Source of the DNA: Wuchereria bancrofti
Taxonomy: Eukaryota; Nematoda; Chromadorea; Rhabditida; Onchocercidae
Direction of reading: 5' to 3'
Length of the DNA stretch: 64,000 nt
Assembly (NCBI GenBank): GCA_005281725.1
Contig: SSBO01000001.1
Location: forward strand, 10,742,251-10,806,250
Translations under genes and position numbers: made by a program
The notes under the pieces: model-generated
Told to the model about the DNA's origin: nothing
Seen by the model: the letters and a program-made list of their open reading frames with translations, nothing else
Database searches by the model: none
Shown: positions 53,728-64,000 of the stretch, piece after piece
Position numbering within the stretch: the first letter of the stretch is position 1
Layout: each line of letters opens with the position of its first letter

Positions 53728-56700
53728 TTATAATAGATTAGATGAATTAGTAGTCATTTGAGAAGTATTTATTAGATTTAACAAACTCTCAATTCTTGCC
53801 ATTAGTACAACTAAACGATCTGTTGTCTCTTGTAATGTTAATTGATCTCCATCAAACATCTGAAATAAAATAACTTTTTAGCTTTCTTTAATAAATGAAT
53901 CAATTAAAAAAAAAAAAAAAATGAAATGAAATGAAAGTTTGATTGAATTAAAGTGAATAAAAGATGGAAATATTTCAAGTATTAATTGAGAAAGAAATGA
54001 ATTTTGTATCAAATTTATTCCAATTCCTCATAAATTTTAGTAAATACAACTGTAAAAAAAAAGAGTATCTAAATTTGCAAATGTCACACGAGCGATTATA
54101 CTACAATTATAATTCAAATAATATTAGAAATAAAAAAAAAAAATCTTTTCTTCTTGATTACATTTACTAAAATTAATAAAATAAAAGAAAAATATACTTA
54201 CCTGATAAAACTCATTTCTAGGTTGTATCGTCTCATCATCATTTGTGTTATTGTTGGAAATAAAATCAATCTGATTGAGATTAAAAAAGTGACTTAGTAA
54301 TGATCTTGTAGCGTTACTAATTTCCGAAATACCCGATTCTGTTAGTTGATTACTTAAGGATGCTGTTAGTGCATGGACAGGTGTAAATATTAAAGGTGAT
54401 AAATGATCGCTATTAAATGATGTTGAATTGTTATCATTTAGACCAGAAGTGTGATGTGAATTCGAATGTCTCATAATTCCTGTCGTATCAGCTGATGAAT
54501 CTGAAATTTCACTTTAATTTAGACTGAAATTTCTCACTGATTTAAATGCGTTAACATCAAAAATGAATGGATTCATAAGAGTTGTTCATTTATCTTATTA
54601 TTATTATTTATTGTTTATTATTGTTATCGTTGTTATTATTATTGCTATTATTTATTTATTTATTATTATTACTATTATCATCATTTATTAATAATTATTC
54701 CATTAATATTTGCTAACGAGATTTATATTAACAAGCAAATCGAAACCGTTATCAGCTTCCGTTTCTTGTAATAATCCCCTTGAATTTTCCGGTTTTGTTG
54801 AAGTGCTACTTTCTGGAACCTCAGATAGTGCTGCTGCTTGTGATGATGTTCTATTCATATGTTCTGTTATCGTTGTTTCTGTTGTTGCCTAAATAAAAAT
54901 TAGTGCTGAAAATTGAAATTAAAAATAAATTTTTCAAAAATGAAATTTATTTAATACAAATTAGATGATTTATTTATTATACATTAGATATTTAATACAG
55001 ATTAAATATACAATTTAAATCAATATTACACATTATGTTCACTAAGAGAAATTAAAAATACAAATTTTACCAGAAAACATAAAAGATAAGATTTAATAAG
55101 ATTGCATGATAATATTATCATTTCCTATATATCTGATAAATATAACATAAGAGTTTCGCCCGGAAATGATGCTTTATTTTTAAATGATTGAATATCATTA
55201 CATTTCCTAAAAACACAAAAAGTATTATGGTAGTTTGATAGTTAAACTAAAAATACAAAAATTATGATAATTTGATATTATACAATATTATCACTTCATA
55301 TACATTAATTTGTCATGGAGAAAAAAGAAATTTTTTGTTGTTTATCCAATTAGCACTTACCGATGATGTACTAGTTTCTGCACCTGAAATGAAATTATCA
55401 CATTCTTCGTCATCATCGGATTCATCATCATCATCATCATCATAACTCTCTGCTTATAAAAATTTCAATAAATTATTACAACATTAAATGAAATACTAAG
55501 TTAATTAGGAAATAACATTTATCAATTTTAAACATGAAATATTTATTTTCTACTTTAAAAAAAGACAAAAATTTAATCTAATCTAATTAAATCTAAATTT
55601 CTACTAAATAATATCGATAAACAAACCTTCCTCTGATTCATTAGCATTAGTAACTGGCATCGTAATTGTATCATTTAGTGTCGATGAAGTGCTAATTTGA
55701 TTTGATGATACAGAAGTTCCTGATGATAATTCCTAAATTTGATTTTTTTTTCTTTTGCAAAAGAAAAAAATGAACACTGTCCGAGATTTGAATTCAAAAT
55801 TGATGCTTGACCTAATTGTATAATGCCTTATCATGTAAAGATGTAAAAGATACTTGATATGGTTGCAACGATGATTGTTGAGCTGATTTCATCGATGACT
55901 CTTGACCTGATGATCTATTATAGGGACATTGTTGAATGACATGCATAAACTGTTGTGGTGATAAATCAAAAAGTGATACTTGTGGTATTTCAAATGAATC
56001 TTTGATCACTTTTGATGATTGTTGACATGATTGCATACCCGATTCTGTTATCTGTAAAATTCCTACCGGTACATCTATTGATGTACATGGAATAAACTGT
56101 GCAAATAACGGTTGTTGAATTGATGATTGCGTTTGTGATTGTTGTTGAATTATTTGTTGTTGATTTGATTGTTGTTGTGTTATTTGTGTACGTTGATTGA
56201 ATAGCAAATTATTGCCAAAATTTGTTCTTCTTGATTCTAATAATGGTTGCAAAGAGATTTGTGGAAACATTTGTTGAATTCCTTGTAAAATTGATTGATT
56301 AGATGAGAGAAACGATTGATTAGATAGCATTTGTTGCATAATTTGTCGTGTTTCCTGTGATGATAATTCGGTAGCAAATGAAGTTGTTGTTGACTGATTT
56401 GATTGTTGTAGCAATGATTGTTGAGTTGATTGCATTTGTTGCAAAGATGATGATTGTATTGGCATCCGATTAACTGGTCGTAATATCGATGATTGTTGTG
56501 GTATCTGTTGCTGATGCTGTTGTTGCTGTTGTTGGTGTTGCTTCTGTTCCGGACGGAATGGTTCCGATGTAGCGGAAGATTGTTGAAGAACTTGAACAAG
56601 CATTGGTTGTGTTTGCTGAAGTGATTGTTGTGATGATAATGTTTGTATTTGTTGTGATAATCGTAGCAATAGTTGTTGTGCTGCTGTGCTATTTTGTTGT

Positions 56701-56922
56701 TGAGAAATTTGTTGTGATTGTAGGAATTGATTTGTTTGTTGTGCGGTTTGAGTAAATAAATGATTATTTTGTGAAGAATTTGATTGTTGAAAGAATGATT
56801 GCGAAGCTCTTTGCATATGTGATTGTTGTTGTGATGTAATGGAAGATTGTTGAGATGTTGTTAAATTTGAATTTGCTTCTAATTGAGGAAATTGTAAAAA
56901 CATTTGCGCATTTGTATTATTG

Positions 56923-56954
<32 letters not shown>

Positions 56955-57425
56955 GCTAGGAGTTAATAAATGAAGCATTGATTGCGATTGTTGAGATGGC
57001 ATTTGTTCTGCATTTGATTGCTGACTTATTCCGGTTGTTGATTGTTGTTGATTAGCTTGTACAGGAGGTAATTGCATGATAAATTGATTTCGATCCGAAT
57101 ATCGTTGTTGTAATGCTTGTATTCGTTGAAGTGCTTGTTGAAGAATCATCTGTAAATATGGTTGTCGAATAGCTGATGATGATGAGGAAGATGGTGTAAA
57201 CATTTCATGAATTTCATCTGCACGCATATTCTCAATGATTTGTCGTGATGAATCTGAGATTGAGAATTCCTGTGCTAATAATTCCGGTAATGATGGTACA
57301 TTTTGTTGACAGGAAAATTGTATCCTTAATTGTTGTGGTAATTGAGAAAATGTTTGTTGTTGTTGTGTGGTATTTTCGCCTTCATCAGTCACATGAAATA
57401 TTTCGCGGGATGATTGCTCAGACAT
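53728..57425 (-). CDS. Glutamine-rich low-complexity protein, six exons, about 780 aa
   Basis: Exons in transcript order: 55854-57425, 55627-55732, 55361-55452, 54747-54888, 54202-54500, 53728-53859. All phases close. I place the start at the first ATG (MSEQSSREIF), because the frame upstream has only a GTG and then a stop. An AG acceptor at about 57494 could serve trans-splicing. The first exon could be read to an in-frame stop at 55812, but a GTATCT donor at 55853 keeps phase 0 with the next exon. Residues 1-120 are of ordinary complexity with possible helices (PSLPELLAQEF, RQIIENMRADEIHEMF). The next 350 or so residues are dominated by glutamine with serine, including a ten-serine run and many QQ-L/I-QQ patterns, prion-like in composition. 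The later part has an acidic run (DDDDDDESDDDEE) and serine/threonine-rich sequence. It ends in a short predicted coiled coil (TTDRLVVLMARIESLLNLI). This composition is common in transcriptional co-regulators and RNP-granule proteins. I recognise no family. Confidence 0.8.
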
Positions 57426-59319
57426 TTGCTGACAATCAAATTTATCCGTAACGATAATCCCGTAGTTAGTTTGCACCGGTTATAGTAGATAAACTGCACA
57501 AGCTATTCTTTTCGTTATGACTGATTAATTAATTGTAGCTTCTTCTATTGTTAATATTCGTTGTTATTAATCTATAATTAACATTTCTTTCTTAAAAATT
57601 TCATTAAAAAAAAAAAGGTAAATCGTCGAGAAAAAAAAAAAAACACAAACGCAAACGTTAATGTTTATCATAATTTCATACGTGAATTGTTTAAAAAAAA
57701 TTATCAAAAATAACAAAGTATCAAGAAATTAAAAGCATATGAAAAGATCGACAAAATTAAGCATTTTAAAATTTATTTTTTGTAGAGTTTTCTTTTTTTT
57801 CGTCATGAAATTTTTAATATTTTTATTTTTGAACACTTTGAATATGAACTAGTGGAAAATTACAGTGCTAGATAATATTAAATTTTAATAACAAATGTTT
57901 GTTAATTAATAAAAAAAAAGAAGGAAGAATGAATTAAATAATACTATTATTGAAGAATTCGAGCAGATGTGACACTGGAATTTTTCTAATTTAGAATTTT
58001 ATATCTATAATTAATAGAAAAAAAAATATTATGAAAGTTTGAAGAAAATGATTACAACAAATTTATCATTGCATTATAATAAGAAAAATTGATATGATAA
58101 AATATTGTAACAGTACGTGCTTGATAAAACTAATAATTAGTGTCGTTTTTTTTTAGCTGAAAAAATTTCGTTTATACTTTTATACTAATAGGAAATTTTT
58201 ATGGAATGAATAAATTTTTGAAACAAATGCATTCTAAGTATCAAATCATTCTAATTGTATTAATCGCATACACAACTAAAAATAAAAAAAGATTAAGCTA
58301 AAAATACGAAAATTTGAAATTTGTACTATAATTAATGAAATGAAATTTTTAATTTCATTAAGAAGATGAATTTTTCACTTGAATTTGATGCTGCAAAAAC
58401 TCATTTTTCTTTAAATCCTTTTTTTGCAATTAATATAGTCGAAAGATAAAGAGGAAAACGATGTTCTGAAAAAAATATGAAGAAACTTAAAATCAGGACG
58501 TGAATATTCTTGTTAGCAAATTCAAGCAAGGAAATTGAAAAATAGAAGAGGTTAATATTTTTAGATTTTCGATTTTGTCTTAATTTTAATTTATTTGATT
58601 GATATTTGACAGACTGTTTGGTAGAATTAAAATAGAATACTACTTAATAGCTAGCAAAATATATTAATTTTTGGTTATATGTGAAAAAAAAGAGAGTGAA
58701 ATTTTCAATCCTATTCTTTTTTCTTAATAGCAAATATATATATAATCTATAAATTTCAAAACTTTAATGCTCTTATTTTTGAATGTGTAAAATAAAATTA
58801 ACTGCATGAAAATAAAAACTAAAAGAAAAAGAAAAAATTATGCCGAAAAATATTCCATAATGTAAAAATTAAAATAATTTAACCATTTACTATATGTAAT
58901 AAATAAAATAATTCTCAAAATATAACTCTCAAAACTATGCAAACAGTCGTTAAATCTTAATGAATAATTAGTTTAATCATTTAATTATGTAGGACAGATG
59001 AAATAATTTTTGAAATTTGTTTTTTAAAACTTGATGCTAAAAGTTCTATAAATAGTTCAAAATTTTTGGATTAATTACTAATTAATCCAAATAAAAGCAA
59101 TAAATGAAGTAAATAGAATTTTTGAAAATGTAATTTTAATACAGTGCTAAAATGCGTAAATAGCGAAAATATTTTGAAGAATAATTTTATAAAAAAGCAA
59201 TAAATGCTTGCAAATGCAATTATAATATGAGAAAGAAATGAGATCAAAAATTAAAAAAAAAAAAAAAAGAAATATAAAAATGAATGAATGTATCGACAAG
59301 AAAAAGTTATACTTTCATT

Positions 59320-59530
59320 GCTAAACTGTAGCGATTAGTTGTGGTCATCTGAATATTTCGAGCTAGAATGTGATGACCAGATAGGTTGTTACTGACGATG
59401 ACCCTTCAGATTGCGTAATAGCAAAGGAATGAAGTGGGAGGAGGAGTATGGCATCAACAGCTTCTCCCTCCAATTTTTATAACTAACCCTATAATTTGAC
59501 CTCTGACACCATCATAACATCTTTAACCAA
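59320..59530. other. GC-richer island with two potential hairpins
   Basis: This stretch stands out from its AT-rich surroundings. The perfect inverted pair TGGTCATC (59342-59349) and GATGACCA (59372-59379) can form an 8-bp stem. A second imperfect stem pairs 59431-59446 with 59461-59476, about 14 of 16 positions counting G-T wobbles, with a 14-base loop. It has no long open frame. It could be a noncoding RNA gene, a promoter or a repeat remnant. Confidence 0.35.
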
Positions 59531-59550
59531 TAGAAATACATGCGCCTTTG

Positions 59551-59552
<2 letters not shown>

Positions 59553-59596
<44 letters not shown>

Positions 59597-59599
59597 TAA
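59553..59599. repeat. TAA trinucleotide microsatellite
   Basis: A TAA run with one C interruption near its end. It leads directly into the tandem duplication that follows. Confidence 0.9.
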
Positions 59600-59930
59600 T
59601 AATAAGTAATAGTAATAAGAGTAATAATAATAAGTAATAATAATAATAGCAATAAGTAGTAATAATAAGTAATAGTAATGAATTCAAATTATTGATAAAC
59701 AAGTGATAAATATATATTACATATAAATATTTCTCGATAAATTTTTCTATTTTANTAATAATAATAAGTAATAATAATAATAACAATAGTAATAATAGTA
59801 ATAATAATAAGTAATAATAATAATAGCAATAAGTAGTAATAATAAGTAATAGTAATGATTTCAAATTATTGATAAACAAGTGATAAATATATATTACATA
59901 TAAATATTTCTCGATAAATTTTTCTATTTT
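59600..59930. repeat. 177-bp tandem duplication containing an undetermined base
   Basis: A TAA/GTAATA-rich block followed by a unique AT-rich 70-mer (from TTCAAATT at 59683 and again at 59860) is present twice at an offset of 177 bases. The single N at 59755 falls right at the junction of the two copies, which points to an unresolved assembly join. Confidence 0.9.
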
Positions 59931-60319
59931 ATCAATTAAGCAGAAAAAATTAATCGTTAACGATGAATTTTCTGAATGTTTTAAGTTTTATTAAAATTTG
60001 AATTTTTAATTTAATAATATATGCAAAAGAATTTTTATCCTTTTTTTTTTGAAAAAAAGGAATGATTGTATGTATTTAAATATATTTTCATCTTCTCCTT
60101 TTTGAATTAAATTTTTTATAAAGAAAATTACAAATATTACAAAATTTATTATGAATTTATACTGACTAAAAAAAAAAGTCGAGAATTTTTTAAATATAAA
60201 ATTATTTATAAATTTGACATTTTATATTTAACGTTTAGTTCTTTTTTTTTTTTTGACCCCCAAGTTTTTTGTAATTTTTTTACTCAGATCATGGTAATCG
60301 ATTAAAAAAAATCATTTCG

Positions 60320-60420
60320 AGAGAAAAAAAGAGGAGTAGAAGAAGAGACAGAGAGAGGGAGAGAGAGAAAGGGAGAAAGAAAGAGATGGAAAAAATGAAA
60401 CAAAAAAGAGAAAATGAATG
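60320..60420. repeat. GA-rich purine tract
   Basis: AGAG/GGGAG-type repeats on the plus strand, followed by a CT-rich stretch at about 60480-60500. Together they could form triplex or hairpin structure, but they look like ordinary microsatellite DNA. Confidence 0.7.
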
Positions 60421-60512
60421 AAAAGGTCATGTTAATCATACTGAAATATTAATTTCAATACTTTCAAGATTATCCTTTTTTTTTCTCTCTCTCTTCTTTT
60501 TTGGTATTTTTA

Positions 60513-60549
<37 letters not shown>
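60513..60549. repeat. Poly(A) tract of about 37 bases
   Basis: An uninterrupted A run followed by a short GA repeat. Its length is likely unreliable in assembly. Confidence 0.85.
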
Positions 60550-60551
<2 letters not shown>

Positions 60552-61267
60552 AAGAGAGAGAGATGAAGGAAGGAAAATATCATCGTTTATAGTTTTATGA
60601 CTTATGATATAGTTAAAAATGTAATTATCATCGATAGATTGACAGCTGCTATTGCATACGACAAATGGTACCACAAATTGTGAAGGTCATTTGATGGTGA
60701 TGAAAAAGAAGAATTAAATTGTTGATCGGTTAAGATAATATTGCAACAATCTGTTCTCATTTTTTTTTTTTTTTTTTTTGTCAACAATTCATCTGCTACT
60801 ATTAATAACAACTATATTTGTGTCAACCAGCTGCTTCTAAATCAATGAAATTTTTCACTTTTAATCATTTTTCTTCTTTTTTTTTTTGAATAAACTCCAA
60901 GGTTAGATAAATTTATAAATTTTTTTTTGCATTGTATTACATATATAAAACATGCAAGCATATGTTATTTGAATAATGTTTACATCAAATTTAATAAATA
61001 TTCAGTTTTATTCTTTGATTTTTTAACAAATGCTAAATTTTGAAACAATGTGATAGAACTAAAACATTTTTGCAGTTTCAGAAATTATTTTTTGTAGCGC
61101 ACTCTTTTTGTGAAATCTAAAAGATTTAAAAGTGGTTTTAAAAAAAAAATATTAATATTTCAGCTGATTTGAATTTTATACAAAATTGATATTAAATTTT
61201 TTCATAATTATTTGCAATATTTGTAAAAAATTCATATTTACGTAAAGATTGTAAATAAAAAAAAAAC

Positions 61268-61350
61268 GATTAAATCTAGATTTTTTTTTATCGGAAATGA
61301 TTAAATCTAGATCTTTTGTCAGAAATGATTAAATCTAGATCTTTTATCAG
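61268..61350. repeat. Three direct repeats of a 28-31 bp unit
   Basis: GATTAAATCTAGAT occurs at 61268, 61299 and 61327, each time followed by a T-rich stretch and TCGG/TCAG. A small intergenic tandem repeat with a TCTAGA palindrome in each copy. Confidence 0.85.
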
Positions 61351-62897
61351 ATTACTGATAGCAAAACGTCTTCGGTGAGTATTCGTTTAAAACTCCAAAA
61401 TGATTATTTCAGTAGTAGCTTTTTTGAAGCTCGATGATACATGCTATAGTAAATTTTAAACTTTAATTAAATTTTACACAATATGAACTTTTTAATATAA
61501 AAAAAAATCAATTGAGTAACAATTGAGCAGAATGACAAATAAATATCACATTCAAATATTATTATTACCATATAATATTCAGAAAATTATCATAAACTTT
61601 TGCTATTTTCTTTCTCAAATTTTTTAACTTTTCTCAATTATTTCTCGTAGCACAAGCATTTCCATATTGAATATACAAACTTTTTTTTTTCAAAAAATGC
61701 AATTCATGACAACAAATTAAATCGATTTAATTTCAATGAACGGTTAGACCCGGCAAGACAAATATTCAATATTGCTAACTTAATAAAATTTAAATGGATC
61801 AAATGCTATAGGAGAATATTTAAGTTAGATTATATATGATACAAAAAATGTGAGGAAAATTCTTTCATAACATATATGAATTTGATATAATCCTATCAAA
61901 GACTACTGATAACAATTACTGATAATCAAGAGTTAAATGAATTTTGTACTAAACCTATCGCACTATTTTTTGCTAGCTGATCAATCGATTTAATTTTCAC
62001 CGTTTACAATCACTTGATAATATATGCATAAATTAAAGATGAAACGCACTCTAATTTAAAATACAAGAAACTTATAAATCTAAGAGAGAAGTAAAAGATA
62101 ATATTGTTAGGTGAAAAAATTAATTTCTAAAAAAGGAATGAAATAAAATAATTAGAATTAAAATATGATTGATTGGAATGTGATCGAGATATCCAGGTGT
62201 ATTCGAGGATAATTCTGAAAATTAATCCAATATGCTTATTAGCTAATGCCATGAAAATTACTCATCGAAAACTTCTATTAACTGTCAATATTGAATTTAA
62301 AAAAATGCAAACAAAAATTATTTTAGTAGTATGTGGATTAAACAATTATTCAATCACTGATATTTGATATCAACTATTCATCACTTTCCATTTATGCAAA
62401 TATTTCATATCTTATATTATCCTAAATTTTAAATTTAAACTTCCATTTCATTTCATTTTTGGTTTCAAAGGAATTTGCAAGTGATAATAATCGAAATAGT
62501 CAAATTAAGATTGTTTTTATTGTTTAAACTATACTGATGATAAGAAAATGCGAAAAAATACATTGATAAAATTTATCATTGTATTTTCAACCGTGGCACA
62601 TTTAATTTGAATGAAATCAATTTAATTTCATTACTAATTACCTTTGTATTCATATCTTTTCTCATCGTGTTAAATCTTTAGATCATTTATAACTTAAACT
62701 TATTTTTGAGATTAATTCTCGAACATATTCAGATATCTTAATAATTACATTTCAGTTAAGTATTTTTCAATTCTATTTATTTTAATTCTTGCCTTTTTTC
62801 TTCAAATTAATTCTTTCAATAATAATATTTCAACAATACAATAATTTCAATAATAATAATTTCAAATAACAAGCAAATCAATAATGTATATGTTTTT

Positions 62898-62964
62898 GCT
62901 GTTGTTTGTTGTTGTTGTTGTTGCTGTTGTTGTTGTTGTTGCTGTTGTTGTTGTTGTTGTTATT
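62898..62964. repeat. GTT/GCT trinucleotide microsatellite
   Basis: GTT repeats with interspersed GCT. On the minus strand one frame would read as polyglutamine, but no exon-like flanks or splice sites surround it, so I call it a microsatellite. Confidence 0.8.
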
Positions 62965-64000
62965 GTAAATTTCATAGCGTTGATAAAATAACTTTATTAT
63001 TCTTTTACAATATCATAAATACTTCATTAATAGAAAAGAAATAAACAAAATAAATGTTAAATTAATAATACTAACAATTCATAAAATGTTCATTAAATTG
63101 CTGCACTTTCAATTTGTAACATTGTTCTATCATTTCATTATTGTTATCACTACTATTAATCTCTTTTTTTATTACTTTACTTTTTTTTTATTACTACTTT
63201 CTCCTTATTGCTATTTTTTTTTTTTTTTTTTTGTAAATCAATACCAATTATTGTCATCATTTGTTAAAAATAAATTTATATTAATGAATGCTAAGGTGGA
63301 TTGAATCTTAATATTCCATAATTATAATTAATCTTAGACAATAATTCTAATATCTGATGTAGTAGATATTAGCTTATAATTATTTTAGAAATAATAATAG
63401 CTAATGTAAAACAAAGAATATTCAAAAAATCAAAAAAAAAAAAATGAAATTCAATTGTTAAAAGATTGTAATATTCTAGGATAACATGCATATAATTTTT
63501 TGTTGACATTTTGGATAAAATTGAAATCATTTCATCCAAAATGAATATTGCAAAATAAAGCAATGTTTACAAATTGTATTTTTTTGTATTATAAATTTAG
63601 CATAAAATTACTTTTATTATTTCAACCTATAAAATTAATCATTTTTTTTTTTTTTGTTGCCTTTATTAATATCAATATAATTGAGAAAATTTAATTTGCT
63701 TCTTTGAAAATGTTAACTCATTCTGTAGATGAATGAATGGTCTAGCAAGATATTATTAACATAATTTTGGATGTGTTTATGATTTCTGAAACTATCAATT
63801 TAAAATAAAGGAAAAAGATATTCTCGAAATGGGAGCTATTAGTTCGGAAAAGTAAGTTTTGATTATTTTCACTGTCGTATAAGATAAATGCGCTAATGAA
63901 AGATAGTGATTTCATGATTGCATTAGGATATTTTCTTCTCATATATTAAACTTTAATTAATTTAATTAATATCATGTGGATATTATAAGAGATATTTACT

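Larger units (their letters stand above)
57426..64000. other. Gene-free region upstream of the glutamine-rich gene
   Basis: No exon is supportable on either strand. The open frames present are translations of simple repeats or short A/T-rich frames without motifs. Listed separately are microsatellites, a tandem duplication and a GC-richer island. The minus-strand gene promoter should lie near 57.4-58 kb. Confidence 0.5.

Noticed and set aside
56237..56599. Minus-strand frame rich in asparagine, histidine and serine
   Set aside because: It is the out-of-frame shadow of the glutamine-rich exon (CAA repeats shifted by one base).
59523..59879. Minus-strand frame rich in leucine, tyrosine and isoleucine
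   Set aside because: It is the TAA/TTA microsatellite and the tandem duplication read through, crossing the N. Not a protein.
62173..62367. Plus-strand frame of 64 codons with a methionine start
   Set aside because: No domain, no splice partner and surrounded by AT-rich DNA. Length is within chance for this region.
62898..62964. Possible minus-strand polyglutamine exon
   Set aside because: Pure GTT/GCT microsatellite without flanking coding sequence or splice signals.

Overview
The window looks like nuclear DNA of a nematode, most likely a clade III (filarial/spirurid) worm. It is very AT-rich and full of homopolymers and microsatellites. Its genes are split into many small exons by introns with GT donors and nematode-type TTTCAG/TTTTAG acceptors. 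Several start codons sit just 3' of an isolated splice acceptor, as expected for spliced-leader trans-splicing. The protein families (OVO/LIN-48, an ADR-1-like dead ADAR, RMD-type TPR proteins) agree with this. I cannot name the species. There is no sign of bacterial, viral or CRISPR content.

Layout: (1) 1.7-12.9 kb, plus strand: a gene of about 21 exons for a protein made of four tandem ankyrin modules with a DPY-30-like docking helix pair at the C-terminus. Two splice junctions do not close canonically. (2) 13.5-16.7 kb, minus: an OVO/LIN-48 four-zinc-finger transcription factor. (3) 16.7-29.5 kb: nearly 13 kb without a supported gene, upstream of ovo. (4) 29.5-39.0 kb, minus: an ADAR-family protein with four dsRBD-like domains and a deaminase domain that has lost the catalytic glutamate and both zinc cysteines, as in ADR-1. 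(5) 39.4-43.1 kb: an octamer satellite with a 728-bp higher-order repeat, between two divergently transcribed genes. (6) 43.7-50.2 kb, plus: two tandem TPR genes of the regulator-of-microtubule-dynamics (RMD) type, paralogous and possibly operonic. (7) 51.3-52.6 kb, plus: a two-exon secreted cysteine-rich protein I do not recognise. (8) 53.7-57.4 kb, minus: a glutamine-rich, low-complexity protein. (9) 57.4-64 kb: no supported gene, but microsatellites, a 177-bp tandem duplication carrying an N, and one GC-richer island with two hairpins.

All exon structures were built by hand. I required reading phase to be kept across each intron, and every model closes in frame except the two marked junctions of the ankyrin gene. 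The genes do not form an obvious shared pathway. The strongest observations are the catalytically dead ADAR with extra RNA-binding domains, the fourfold ankyrin/DPY-30 protein with its two broken splice sites, the octamer satellite with an embedded palindromic element that also occurs in a neighbouring intron, and at least one GC-AG intron that phase forces. I did not find a convincing new multi-gene system.
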